Below are positions 6,464-13,289 of a stretch of DNA of 54,684 bases, one piece after another. The notes beneath the pieces are model-generated. The model was not told the origin of the DNA. It worked only from the letters and a program-made list of their open reading frames with translations, and did not search any database. Position 1 is the first letter of the stretch. Each line of letters begins with the position of its first letter. Source of the DNA: a virus; the IMG/VR virus record IMGVR_UViG_3300010399_000045, positions 1-54,684 of that record. The stretch is one strand, 5' to 3'. The translations under genes and the position numbers were made by a program.

Positions 6464-6531
6464 GCCGAAACGGCGCGCGTCGTCGCGCCGTCGTGCCGAT
6501 CTGGTCCACGGCACCTGATGATGGCAAACCA
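6464..6531 (+). ncRNA. Type II hammerhead ribozyme, copy 9
   Basis: Stem II GCC 6464-6466 with GGC 6523-6525; GAAA 6467-6470; stem III ACGGCGCG 6470-6477 with CGCGCCGU 6484-6491; cleavage predicted after C6492; stem I GUGCCG 6493-6498 with CGGCAC 6509-6514; core CUGAUGA 6515-6521; extra U6522. Loop I UGGU 6502-6505 pairs with ACCA 6528-6531. Confidence 0.9.
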
Positions 6532-6549
6532 AACCCGGAGAGAAACCAC

Positions 6550-7011
6550 ATGACCAAAGGTCGCAAGGTCAACCCGAGATATGCAAGCAAGAAGCGGACA
6601 CCCCGCCCGACGAGGGAAGAGTTGAGCCGGCGTCTGCAGGATCTCAGTACAGAACTGCGCATCGTGGAATCTGTGCGCGCCAGTGCCGAGGAGCGTGCAG
6701 GCCGATACTGGGAGGAGATCACGAAGCTGAAGCAGTACCTGGAGGAGGCCCAGGCAGGATCACGACATGCCTATGAGCAGCGCGACGATACGATACGCGA
6801 GCGCAACGAGGCCGAGGCTCGCATGTGGCGCCAGGCAGGAGCGCTGCAGCTGATCTGGGCCGAGTTCGCGCCGTACAACATGCTCGGCGCTGACCCCAAT
6901 CGCCTGAAGAACTCGCTGCGCGTGATCCACGGCATCGCCGAGCAGGCACTCGGCAGACAGAGCCTGGGTTGCGGCCTTTTCGAGGCCGCGCAACTGCGGA
7001 AGACCAACTAG
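6550..7011 (+). CDS. Coiled-coil protein, 153 aa
   Basis: The ATG follows CCCGGAGAGAAACCAC. A basic N-terminus (TKGRKVNPRYASKKRTPRPT) leads into a long charged coiled coil (about residues 22-100, EELSRRLQDLSTELRIVESVRAS through RNEAEARMWRQ) and a compact C-terminal part. No enzyme motif. The G of its TAG stop (7009-7011) is also the first base of ribozyme 10. Confidence 0.7.
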   Translation: MTKGRKVNPRYASKKRTPRPTREELSRRLQDLSTELRIVESVRASAEERAGRYWEEITKLKQYLEEAQAGSRHAYEQRDDTIRERNEAEARMWRQAGALQLIWAEFAPYNMLGADPNRLKNSLRVIHGIAEQALGRQSLGCGLFEAAQLRKTN

Positions 7012-7076
7012 CCGAAACCGGGCGCCCTTCGCCCGGTCGCGCGGACCTGACCCGCCGCGCCTGATGATGGCAGGTC
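7011..7076 (+). ncRNA. Type II hammerhead ribozyme, copy 10
   Basis: Stem II GCC 7011-7013 with GGC 7069-7071; GAAA 7014-7017; stem III ACCGGGC 7017-7023 with GCCCGGU 7031-7037; cleavage predicted after C7038; stem I GCGCGG 7039-7044 with CCGCGC 7055-7060; core CUGAUGA 7061-7067; extra U7068. Loop I ACCU 7045-7048 pairs with AGGU 7072-7075. The first base belongs to the stop codon of the upstream gene. Confidence 0.9.
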
Positions 7077-7103
7077 GAAACAAAATTCCCCGGAGAGAAA
7101 GAT

Positions 7104-7289
7104 ATGATCACCGAAAACAAGCTGAAACGCGTACCGCGCATCTACCGCTGGATTGAGGGCTACGCCACTCTCATGGTCGGTGGTGGTGGTGTCATGATGC
7201 TGCTCCAGCAGCCCCTTTGGGCGATCGCCTTCTTCACTGGCGCGATCGCTCTAAAGCTGGACCTGCGCGACACAAGGGAGGGTTACTGA
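7104..7289 (+). CDS. Small membrane protein, 61 aa
   Basis: The ATG follows CCCCGGAGAGAAAGAT. The 61-residue protein has two short hydrophobic segments, about residues 20-35 (YATLMVGGGGVMMLL) and 38-51 (LWAIAFFTGAIALK), with a basic N-terminus, so a membrane hairpin is likely. Its stop overlaps the next ATG by one base (TGATG). No family is recognised. Confidence 0.7.
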   Translation: MITENKLKRVPRIYRWIEGYATLMVGGGGVMMLLQQPLWAIAFFTGAIALKLDLRDTREGY

Positions 7290-7519
7290 TGGTACGGGAA
7301 AAGGAGGTCGTAAATCTCGAGTGCCTCGACCGCGACGACCTGTCGGATTACATCCGCAAGCACCAGGACGATCCGGCCTACAGCTACCAGGTGTCGATCG
7401 CGCAAACCATCCGTGAGGCCCAGGCGGCGCAGTTGACAGGGCAGATCTCCCGCGCCCTCACCCTCGAGAAGCATGCGGACGCGCTCTACAAGCTCCTGCC
7501 GCAGGAGGAGCGCTGGTGA
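7289..7519 (+). CDS. Hypothetical protein, 76 aa
   Basis: The ATG overlaps the previous stop. The 76-residue soluble protein is largely helical (DRDDLSDYIRKHQDDPAYSYQVSIAQTIREAQAAQL) and ends KLLPQEERW. No family is recognised. Its stop precedes ribozyme 11 by three bases. Confidence 0.7.
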   Translation: MVREKEVVNLECLDRDDLSDYIRKHQDDPAYSYQVSIAQTIREAQAAQLTGQISRALTLEKHADALYKLLPQEERW

Positions 7520-7522
7520 GAA

Positions 7523-7590
7523 GTCGAAACGGCGCGATGACGCGCCGTCGTGCAGCACCCGGCCCCGCTGCGCCTGATGATGACAGGGCC
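7523..7590 (+). ncRNA. Type II hammerhead ribozyme, copy 11
   Basis: Stem II GUC 7523-7525 with GAC 7582-7584, the same compensated pair as copy 1; GAAA 7526-7529; stem III ACGGCGCG 7529-7536 with CGCGCCGU 7541-7548; cleavage predicted after C7549; stem I GUGCAGC 7550-7556 with GCUGCGC 7567-7573; core CUGAUGA 7574-7580; extra U7581. Loop I GGCCC 7561-7565 pairs with GGGCC 7586-7590. It is the last copy found in the window. Confidence 0.91.
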
Positions 7591-7604
7591 CCCGGAGAGA
7601 GAAG

Positions 7605-7964
7605 ATGAAGAAGGCATCAGTTGACCCACGCGAAGCGCGCCTGCCGGTTTGGGCACGCGACGAGCTCGACACGCTACGCCGCAAGGTCACGGATCTGCAG
7701 AAGGCGCTCACAACTATCACCGAGTGCAACAAACCGGCCCAGTTCTGGGTCGACCTCGGGCCATCGAGCAACACCCCCGGTCGCTTCTACCTGCAACAGC
7801 CGCGGATGCACTTCGGCGTGGACCCGATGGACGACGGTTTCGGTACCCAGCACCTGCAGCTGATCCATCGCGAGGAAGGTGGTCAGCACTACCTCGAGAT
7901 CAACGGCAAGCAGGCCCTGTACGTGCGTCCGTATGCTAGCAACGTCCTGCGGATCATGGTGTGA
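7605..7964 (+). CDS. Hypothetical protein, 119 aa
   Basis: The ATG follows CCCGGAGAGAGAAG. An N-terminal helical part (residues 20-45, ELDTLRRKVTDLQKALTTI) precedes a beta-rich C-terminal part (FWVDLGPSSNTPGRFYLQQP, HYLEINGKQALYVRP). No family is recognised. It starts the 3.6 kb gene series that carries no further ribozyme; its stop overlaps the next GTG. Confidence 0.7.
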   Translation: MKKASVDPREARLPVWARDELDTLRRKVTDLQKALTTITECNKPAQFWVDLGPSSNTPGRFYLQQPRMHFGVDPMDDGFGTQHLQLIHREEGGQHYLEINGKQALYVRPYASNVLRIMV

Positions 7965-8320
7965 GCACCATGACCAAGTTCAAGCAGGGCAAGGAAGCTG
8001 CGGACCGGGTGCGCCAGCACCACGCGGACGAAGAGCAGTACGAACTGCCCGAACCCGACGTGACCCCCGCTACCCACCCCGACCATCACACGGTCGGCAA
8101 GGAGTTCATGGGTCACGACTACCGGCGACACGGGTGGCCCGCGGTGCGCTGGTTCTGCGAGTCACATGACCGATGCGGCTACTGGATGTACGCGACCGAC
8201 GGGTCCGGTCATTGGACCAATGTGTCGGAGCGCGCAATCGGCCGCAGCTTCCACGAGATCGAGCGCTTGCCGTCCGGTCGCCTGATCTGTGCGGGCTGGC
8301 GGGTTCCAACTTATACTTGA
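7961..8320 (+). CDS. Hypothetical protein, 119 aa
   Basis: GTG start in a GTGA overlap; the ATG at 7970 is an alternative. The N-terminal 45 residues are charged and look disordered. The C-terminal 75 residues contain a beta-rich stretch with Trp, Cys and His (WFCESHDRCGYWMYATDGSGHWTNVSERAIGRSFHEIERLPSGRLICAGW). No family is recognised. Confidence 0.65.
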   Translation: MSTMTKFKQGKEAADRVRQHHADEEQYELPEPDVTPATHPDHHTVGKEFMGHDYRRHGWPAVRWFCESHDRCGYWMYATDGSGHWTNVSERAIGRSFHEIERLPSGRLICAGWRVPTYT

Positions 8321-8331
8321 AAGGAGGAGAC

Positions 8332-9171
8332 ATGCGTGCGCAGCGAAGGACCGCCGAACCTCGATGGGGTGTCGTCGGAGCTGCGATTACGTTGGCTGCC
8401 GCTGCCGGTTACTTCAGTGTAACCGGCATGGCAGCACTCTATGCGGGGTCGGCGATCGGGGTCAGCGTAATCTTTGCGGCGATCGAGATCGGTAAATTGG
8501 CAACCGCCGCTTCCCTGCATCGCTACTGGCCCGGTCTGTCGTGGGTCGTTCGGATCGGACTGATGGTGGCCCTGCTGGCCGCCATGCTCCTGACCTCGGC
8601 TGGTGTGTACGGCTACCTTCTGCGGGCCTACCTGTCGCGCGCACCAGCACTCACCTCAGCGCAGCAGGTGGTAGCCTCACAAGAACGCCTGATCGTCGAC
8701 CTGGAAGCGCGCCTGCGTGCGGCGCCTGCCAAGATCAACCTGCCTTCTCGCATCTCGTCCCGCGCGATGACGATCGCTGCACAGGCGCAGGCAGCAGAAC
8801 AAAAGAGACAGGCGACAGATAGAATGCGCCTGACGACCGAGTACCAAGCTGCTCTACAACGGCTGGCGGAATTGCGCACAACAGCGGCCGAGGTGGAGGT
8901 GGAACTTGGACCCGCAAGAACACTCGCCACGTGGCTCAACCTGGGGCAGTCCGGTGCTGTAGAGGTGCTGACCTTGATCTCGGTGTTGTGCCTCGATCCG
9001 CTAGCCGTCCTGCTGATGATGGCCGGCAGTGGGCGCGCACAAAACCTTCCTATCAGGCGGGTCAAGAAGAAACGAAAAAGTCTCAAGAAGAAGGTGCGTA
9101 AAAGCTTACCGCGAGTAACACCAACCTACACAACACCAGTAGCGCGTTTAACAAGCAGCAAGAAGGGGTAA
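8332..9171 (+). CDS. Multi-pass membrane protein with coiled coil and basic tail
   Basis: The ATG has a strong AAAGGAGGAG site. A 279-residue protein with hydrophobic segments at about residues 13-35, 38-53 and 68-92, a long amphipathic coiled region (about 105-200, rich in Ala, Gln and Arg), another hydrophobic segment at about 214-233, and a very basic tail (RRVKKKRKSLKKKVRKS). This resembles membrane proteins of mobile elements with a long non-membrane loop, but no family can be named. The basic end could bind nucleic acid or anionic lipid. Confidence 0.7.
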   Translation: MRAQRRTAEPRWGVVGAAITLAAAAGYFSVTGMAALYAGSAIGVSVIFAAIEIGKLATAASLHRYWPGLSWVVRIGLMVALLAAMLLTSAGVYGYLLRAYLSRAPALTSAQQVVASQERLIVDLEARLRAAPAKINLPSRISSRAMTIAAQAQAAEQKRQATDRMRLTTEYQAALQRLAELRTTAAEVEVELGPARTLATWLNLGQSGAVEVLTLISVLCLDPLAVLLMMAGSGRAQNLPIRRVKKKRKSLKKKVRKSLPRVTPTYTTPVARLTSSKKG

Positions 9172-9176
9172 AACCT

Positions 9177-9356
9177 ATGGGTATCGAAGAGATCCGCGCC
9201 GCACTTGCGCGGCGCGTCATGGAGCGGGGTCGACAGGCGGCTGTTGAGTCCCGAGTGCTGGACGTGGTCCGGTGCCTCCAAGAACTGCTCGGCCTGCTGC
9301 CCGAGGACGAGGTCGAGCAGTTCAGACAGGAGATCCAGACATGCGGCGAGTTATGA
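9177..9356 (+). CDS. Small helical protein, 59 aa
   Basis: The ATG at 9177 follows AAGGGGTAAAACCT. It encodes 59 residues of charged helix (GIEEIRAALARRVMERGRQAAVESRVLDVVRCLQELLGLL). No family is recognised. Its last 16 bases overlap the next gene. Confidence 0.6.
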   Translation: MGIEEIRAALARRVMERGRQAAVESRVLDVVRCLQELLGLLPEDEVEQFRQEIQTCGEL

Positions 9357-9472
9357 TCTTTACAGCATCGGTGGTACCGGCGCTGTGCTTCACCGCGTTC
9401 ATGGCGGTGGCGCACTACTGCCAGGTCAAGCAAGCGCTCGGTCTGCCGACCACTTTCTGCACCAGGCGGTGA
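9341..9472 (+). CDS. Small membrane peptide, 43 aa
   Basis: The ATG overlaps the end of the previous gene and has AGGAG eight bases upstream. The 43 residues include one hydrophobic segment (VMIFTASVVPALCFTAFMAVAHY) after MRR, compatible with an uncleaved membrane anchor. It ends TTFCTRR. No family is recognised. Confidence 0.55.
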   Translation: MRRVMIFTASVVPALCFTAFMAVAHYCQVKQALGLPTTFCTRR

Positions 9473-9503
9473 TGCCTGGTATGATCGGAGAGGAGTTTAG
9501 CAT

Positions 9504-9944
9504 ATGAAACGATACACGGTACACGACTACGTGGTGCGAGCACTTGCTGGATCTGTGTCACGCGGATACGTGACGACCGATCCGCTGGTGGTCGCTGAGA
9601 TCGAGAAGTTCTACAAGTACGCGCGCGAGATGTACGGCTACTCGCGTAGCGGTGCCGACAGGTGGCTCTCGTGTGCGAGCAGTGAGCGGTTAGACGCTGT
9701 GGTCGACCAGATCAGGGATGCCGATAAGCTCCTTCGCTTCAAGGCGGCCTGGGATCGGCTGAGCTCGGAGCAGCGGCAGCAGGTCGTCAATTGGGTCGAG
9801 GTGTTGTCAGCGACAGGTCGTCAGGTCGATCAGGGACCCGCCAGCCCGCAGACGCCTCAGGTCACCTGTGACCGCTGCGGCATCCTGAAGCGGCCCGCGA
9901 ATGAGGCGGATCACAACTGCGGAAGCTGCGGGGAACTGATATGA
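9504..9944 (+). CDS. Hypothetical protein with C-terminal zinc ribbon
   Basis: The ATG follows GGAGAGGAGTTTAGCAT. The 146-residue protein is helical for its first 110 residues and ends in a probable zinc site (CDRCGILKRPANEADHNCGSCGELI: two CxxC pairs). The N-terminal part is not recognised. Its stop overlaps the next ATG, in the run that leads to the primase. Confidence 0.7.
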   Translation: MKRYTVHDYVVRALAGSVSRGYVTTDPLVVAEIEKFYKYAREMYGYSRSGADRWLSCASSERLDAVVDQIRDADKLLRFKAAWDRLSSEQRQQVVNWVEVLSATGRQVDQGPASPQTPQVTCDRCGILKRPANEADHNCGSCGELI

Positions 9945-10171
9945 CAGATCAGGAACCCAAACGTGTCGACGTGCAGGTTATGGAGCTGCTGCCCGGTCTG
10001 ATGAACCGCGTCCTGCGGCTCATCGAATGGGGTGGGTACAGTAAACCGAAGACGCTGTCCTTGCCGAACTACACCGTCAGGCATCTGAGCCTGAAGACCG
10101 GAAGCATCTTCTGGCAACAGAGGCGTTCATTCGGTCACAAGGAACCGGCCAACTGGTACAAGGTGCTCTGA
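9941..10171 (+). CDS. Hypothetical protein, 76 aa
   Basis: The start overlaps the previous stop, and its TGA overlaps the primase ATG (TGATG). A soluble protein of 76 residues, LLPGLMNRVLRLIEWGGYSKPKTLSL..., with a basic C-terminal half. Position and coupling suggest co-expression with the primase; no family is recognised. Confidence 0.65.
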   Translation: MTDQEPKRVDVQVMELLPGLMNRVLRLIEWGGYSKPKTLSLPNYTVRHLSLKTGSIFWQQRRSFGHKEPANWYKVL

Positions 10172-11172
10172 TGGACTGGGAGCACACCCTGTCGCAGCAC
10201 GGGGTGCCCTACGCGACCCGCGGGCCTAACGTGGCCCGCGGTGCGATAGCTGTAAAATGTCCGTTCTGCGGGCCGGCAGATCCGTCCGAGCACCTGGTCA
10301 TCGACCTCGGTGGCAAGGGTTGGCTCTGCCGGCGCTCGCGTGAGCACAGGGGCCGCTCCGCGACACGCCTTCTGCAGGCGCTCCTGGGCTGCACGCGCGA
10401 GCAGGCGCAGCGCCTATCAGGCGAGCGCAGCATCCCCGACGATATGCTGTCGATCGTCCGCGCGCGCCTGGGCCTCGACCTGCCTGCGGCTGTGCAGATG
10501 CGGAAACCACCGAACATGCCTGCCGGGTTCAAGCGATTCACCGGACTGCCCTCGTCGCGCCCGTTTGTCCACTATCTAGCGGGGCGGGGTTTTGACGACC
10601 GGCAGATCCGCGACATGATTGACAGATACGACCTGCGGTACTGTGTGCGGGGTTCGTTCGGCGGCCGGGTGATCTTCCCAATCAAGAGAGACGGCACACT
10701 GGTGTCGTGGACCGGCAGATCTATCAGCGCCGGGGCGCGCCTGCGGTACAAGACGCTGCCCGAGGACCCGGACGCTGCACGCGACCTCGACTGCGATCCG
10801 GCGGTCGCGCCCATATCGCACTACCTGCTGTGGGAAGACGAGCTGCGCGCGACCGAGGCCGACACCGTATCGATATCTGAAGGTCCTTTTGACGCACTAC
10901 GTGTAGCGCTCCTGGGCCGCGAGCTCGGCGTTTGTGGCACCTGTGTGTTCACCGCCGAACCGTCCGACGAGCAGGTCGGACTACTTCACGAGATCTTGCC
11001 TCGATTCAAACGGCGACTGCTCCTGCTGGATCAGAGTACTGTTAACGCGACGATGCGGATCAGCGCCGCACTCGCCGGGTTGTCAGTTGAACCTGTGTAC
11101 CTGCCAGCAGGGTTGAAGGACCCAGGTGAGATTCGCAGTACAAAAGACCTGGCCCAAGTCCTTTCTATATAA
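10171..11172 (+). CDS. DnaG-type primase (zinc finger and Toprim)
   Basis: A 333-residue protein organised like a DnaG-type primase. The N-terminus has a zinc-binding start (KCPFCGPADPSEHLVID...GWLCRRSREHRG). The middle follows the usual pattern after the zinc domain (FVHYLAGRGFDDRQIRDMI, GRVIFPIKRDGTLVSWTGRSI). A Toprim domain follows at about residues 225-305: SISEGPFDALRVAL with the catalytic Glu, then LLLLDQSTVNATMR. It lays RNA primers for the phage polymerase. The second Toprim motif reads LDQST rather than the usual DxD, so the metal site is altered and activity is not certain. No helicase domain is fused. Confidence 0.85.
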   Translation: MDWEHTLSQHGVPYATRGPNVARGAIAVKCPFCGPADPSEHLVIDLGGKGWLCRRSREHRGRSATRLLQALLGCTREQAQRLSGERSIPDDMLSIVRARLGLDLPAAVQMRKPPNMPAGFKRFTGLPSSRPFVHYLAGRGFDDRQIRDMIDRYDLRYCVRGSFGGRVIFPIKRDGTLVSWTGRSISAGARLRYKTLPEDPDAARDLDCDPAVAPISHYLLWEDELRATEADTVSISEGPFDALRVALLGRELGVCGTCVFTAEPSDEQVGLLHEILPRFKRRLLLLDQSTVNATMRISAALAGLSVEPVYLPAGLKDPGEIRSTKDLAQVLSI

Positions 11173-11338
11173 CCGACGATTTTTCTTGAGGTAAAGTCCG
11201 CTTTACCCTACCTTGACTCTATGCCGAGTTGCGTGGCATCTCTCCGCGGTGCTGGGGACCCCCGTCGCAATAGTCCCCGTTTACTCTTTTACTGAACAGG
11301 GTTCGGAGAGCTTGGAGTCAAAAGGGAGGCAGGGCCCG
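11173..11338 (+). promoter_or_regulatory. Gap with inverted repeat upstream of the sigma-like gene
   Basis: A 166 bp gap between primase and the next gene, one of the two largest on the plus strand. It holds a seven-base inverted repeat, GGTAAAG 11190-11196 with CTTTACC 11201-11207, after a T-run (11180-11184). A second dyad is GGGGAC near 11253-11258 with GTCCCC near 11273-11278, followed by T-rich sequence. TTGAGG at 11186 and TTGACT at 11213 are possible -35 boxes but no good -10 is seen. It could hold a terminator for the primase operon, an operator, or a promoter. The gap ends in a strong GGGAGG ribosome site. Confidence 0.4.
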
Positions 11339-11893
11339 ATGATAGGCAAAGCACCGATGGCACCCGGTATGGATCAGGGTGCTCTGGGATGGATGATCAG
11401 GACAGCGAGAAAGAACCACTGGCGGGTTTCCGCCTACATCGATCTGGACGACCTGATGCAGGACGGGTACTTTTACTGGTTACGGATCGGCAGCAGGTAC
11501 CCAGATGTCAAGGACCAGCCGCTCCGCATGCGCTTGTTTCAAACCGCATTCAACAATCACCTTACAAATCTGGCGACTCGACGCACCCGCCAACCGAACT
11601 TCCTCCCCCTGATGGTGCAGCAGCTCGAAGAAGAAGCCGGCCGAACGCCTGAGCACGAGCTGATCGAACTCCCCCCAACGACCATCGCCTACTCGGATCA
11701 TGGTATCTGTCGCAACCTAGTACGCCGCGCGATTGAAGCGCTCGGCAGCGACGCTGGTGCCGCCGCATGGCGTGCTCCGTACGACCGGCGAGCCGACGGC
11801 ACACGCGAGACTACCAACGAGCGGCTGTGCCGCATCGTGGGCGTGGACCCCACCCAGATCAACATGCTTGCAGTACTCCGCGCGGCGCTCTGA
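11339..11893 (+). CDS. Sigma-factor-like protein
   Basis: The ATG at 11339 has GGGAGG nine bases upstream; a TTG at 11213 would extend the frame by 42 residues through the regulatory gap and is less likely. The 184-residue protein has at about residues 20-75 a pattern like sigma-70 region 2 (ARKNHWRVSAYIDLDDLMQDGYFYWLRI, then MRLFQTAFNNHLTNLATRRTRQ), where sigma factors bind RNA polymerase and the -10 element. Its C-terminal third is helical (TTNERLCRIVGVDPTQINMLAVL), which could stand in for region 4. A role in directing host polymerase to phage promoters is an inference. Confidence 0.5.
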   Translation: MIGKAPMAPGMDQGALGWMIRTARKNHWRVSAYIDLDDLMQDGYFYWLRIGSRYPDVKDQPLRMRLFQTAFNNHLTNLATRRTRQPNFLPLMVQQLEEEAGRTPEHELIELPPTTIAYSDHGICRNLVRRAIEALGSDAGAAAWRAPYDRRADGTRETTNERLCRIVGVDPTQINMLAVLRAAL

Positions 11894-11946
11894 TACGCCG
11901 CGGTATGTACCTGGTACAAGGTCTTCTACCTGGAGAGACAAACAAG

Positions 11947-12411
11947 ATGCCAGTTGAGATCACCCGGCGCGTCGAGTTCGACGCCGGTCATCGCATTCCG
12001 AACCATGCGTCAAAATGCCGCAACATCCACGGTCACCGCTACCGCCTGGAGGCGACCGTGTCAGGGGCCGTCCTAGAAGCCCGCGGCGAGTCGGACGACG
12101 GGATGATCGTCGACTTCGGCCTCCTCAAGCAGGTCATGAGCGAGTGTGTCGCCGACAGGTGGGACCACGCCTTCCTCTGCTGGGAGGGTGACCACTCGAT
12201 GTGCTGGGTTCTGGAGCACGCGCGCGACGAGCTCGGCGATCACCGCACGGTCATCATGCCCGATGTGCCGACCGCCGAGAACTTGGCACAGGCGGCCTTC
12301 CGCCTGATCGACGGGGGGTTGCAAACGGCAGGCGCACCGTTCGAGCTCGTGCGGGTGCGCCTGTACGAGACCCCGAACTGCTGGGCCGACGCGACGAGGG
12401 GGGAGACCTGA
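11947..12411 (+). CDS. queD: QueD, 6-carboxytetrahydropterin synthase
   Basis: A 154-residue protein of the 6-pyruvoyl-tetrahydropterin/QueD family. Visible motifs: FDAGHRIPNHASKCRNIHGH (zinc-binding His residues and the catalytic Cys), IVDFGLLKQVM, WDHAFLC, PTAENLA and the late Glu in RLYET. QueD converts dihydroneopterin triphosphate, the product of FolE, into 6-carboxytetrahydropterin, the second step to preQ0. The gene heads the cluster with queC, folE and dpdA, which points to DNA modification rather than tRNA queuosine. The ATG follows CCTGGAGAGACAAACAAG. Confidence 0.92.
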   Translation: MPVEITRRVEFDAGHRIPNHASKCRNIHGHRYRLEATVSGAVLEARGESDDGMIVDFGLLKQVMSECVADRWDHAFLCWEGDHSMCWVLEHARDELGDHRTVIMPDVPTAENLAQAAFRLIDGGLQTAGAPFELVRVRLYETPNCWADATRGET

Positions 12412-12412
12412 G

Positions 12413-13204
12413 ATGCCGCACACCGCGGAGGAGCTCGCGAAGGTCGAGGTCACAGGGCCGGTGCTGTTCGCCGACGGCGCACGCGGCATGGCCCGACAGG
12501 AGTTTCAGGCGGTCGGCATCGAGCGCCTGCGCTACGTGTGGTCGCGGAAGGACCGCGACGACAAGGGCCGCACCTATTGGGCGGTCGATGGCACCGAGGT
12601 CGCGGATCTTGCGCATGCCGCCGAGATGCTCAACCGCGATCCAGACCCCGAGTCGCCGGCCGAGCAGTGGAAGCGCTGGCGCGCGGAGCAGGACGCCTCG
12701 CCGAAGCTCGCGGGTCGTGCTCGGCGCGCGCGCAACGTGGCCGAGTGCGCCGCGCACGTGGCCCCGGTCGGCCAGTTCAGCATGTGGCGCGAGCGGGTGG
12801 ATCATGCGTGGCACACCGGCATCAATCACTACGCCGACGACCTGCGCCATCAACCGCACGACCCCGGAACCTCGGTTCATCCGTACTGGTTGTACGACGT
12901 CAAGTACATGACCGGCGAGATGTCGCGGCTGCAGCACCTATGGGCCGCCGATCGCAAAGAGGACCAGGAACTGATCTGCGCGCTCGGTACCCGCTGCCGG
13001 GACTGCCCGATCCTACAGCAGATAGAGCTGTCACTCATAGAAGCACGGATCAAGAAGCCCTTCCCGCAACCCGACATCGAGGACGGGGACATCGACCTCG
13101 TCAAGACCATGACGTGCATCGGACACGTGCTGTCCCGGGGCGGCCCGCACAGCCTGCTGCACGACGGTTGCCTTATCACCAACAAGCGCGACAGGGAGGA
13201 TTGA
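12413..13204 (+). CDS. Unknown protein in the 7-deazaguanine cluster, 263 aa
   Basis: It starts one base after queD (TGAGATG). A 263-residue soluble protein, not recognised. Visible features: an Arg/Ala-rich stretch near residues 98-110; the motif CRDCPIL near 198; conserved-looking MTCIGHVLSRGGPHSLLHDGC at 232-252 with further Cys and His. The cysteines could bind zinc or a cluster. Its place between queD and queC suggests a role tied to the modification, but it is not QueE: no radical-SAM CxxxCxxC motif is present. Confidence 0.7.
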   Translation: MPHTAEELAKVEVTGPVLFADGARGMARQEFQAVGIERLRYVWSRKDRDDKGRTYWAVDGTEVADLAHAAEMLNRDPDPESPAEQWKRWRAEQDASPKLAGRARRARNVAECAAHVAPVGQFSMWRERVDHAWHTGINHYADDLRHQPHDPGTSVHPYWLYDVKYMTGEMSRLQHLWAADRKEDQELICALGTRCRDCPILQQIELSLIEARIKKPFPQPDIEDGDIDLVKTMTCIGHVLSRGGPHSLLHDGCLITNKRDRED

Positions 13205-13289
13205 ACCCAAAGCCAAAAACGGGATGGACCCGGGCGGTCCCGGAGAACTAGCGGCCCGGTCGGAAAAACCTTCGCAAAGGGTAGTACTT

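Noticed and set aside
219-7590. The repeated hairpin-rich gaps as rho-independent terminators, riboswitches (preQ1, SAM-II) or a dispersed repeat such as CRISPR
   Set aside because: No T-tract follows the hairpins. The conserved bases are those of the hammerhead core (GAAA, U-C, CUGANGA) and not of preQ1 or SAM-II aptamers; the genes behind them are not queuosine or methionine genes. The variable parts are helices that covary and there is no spacer-repeat structure.
9008-9032. CTGATGATGGCCGG as a twelfth hammerhead core
   Set aside because: It lies inside the membrane protein gene at 8332-9171 (codons LLMMAGS). No GAAA-stem III-UC sequence precedes it and there is no stem I.
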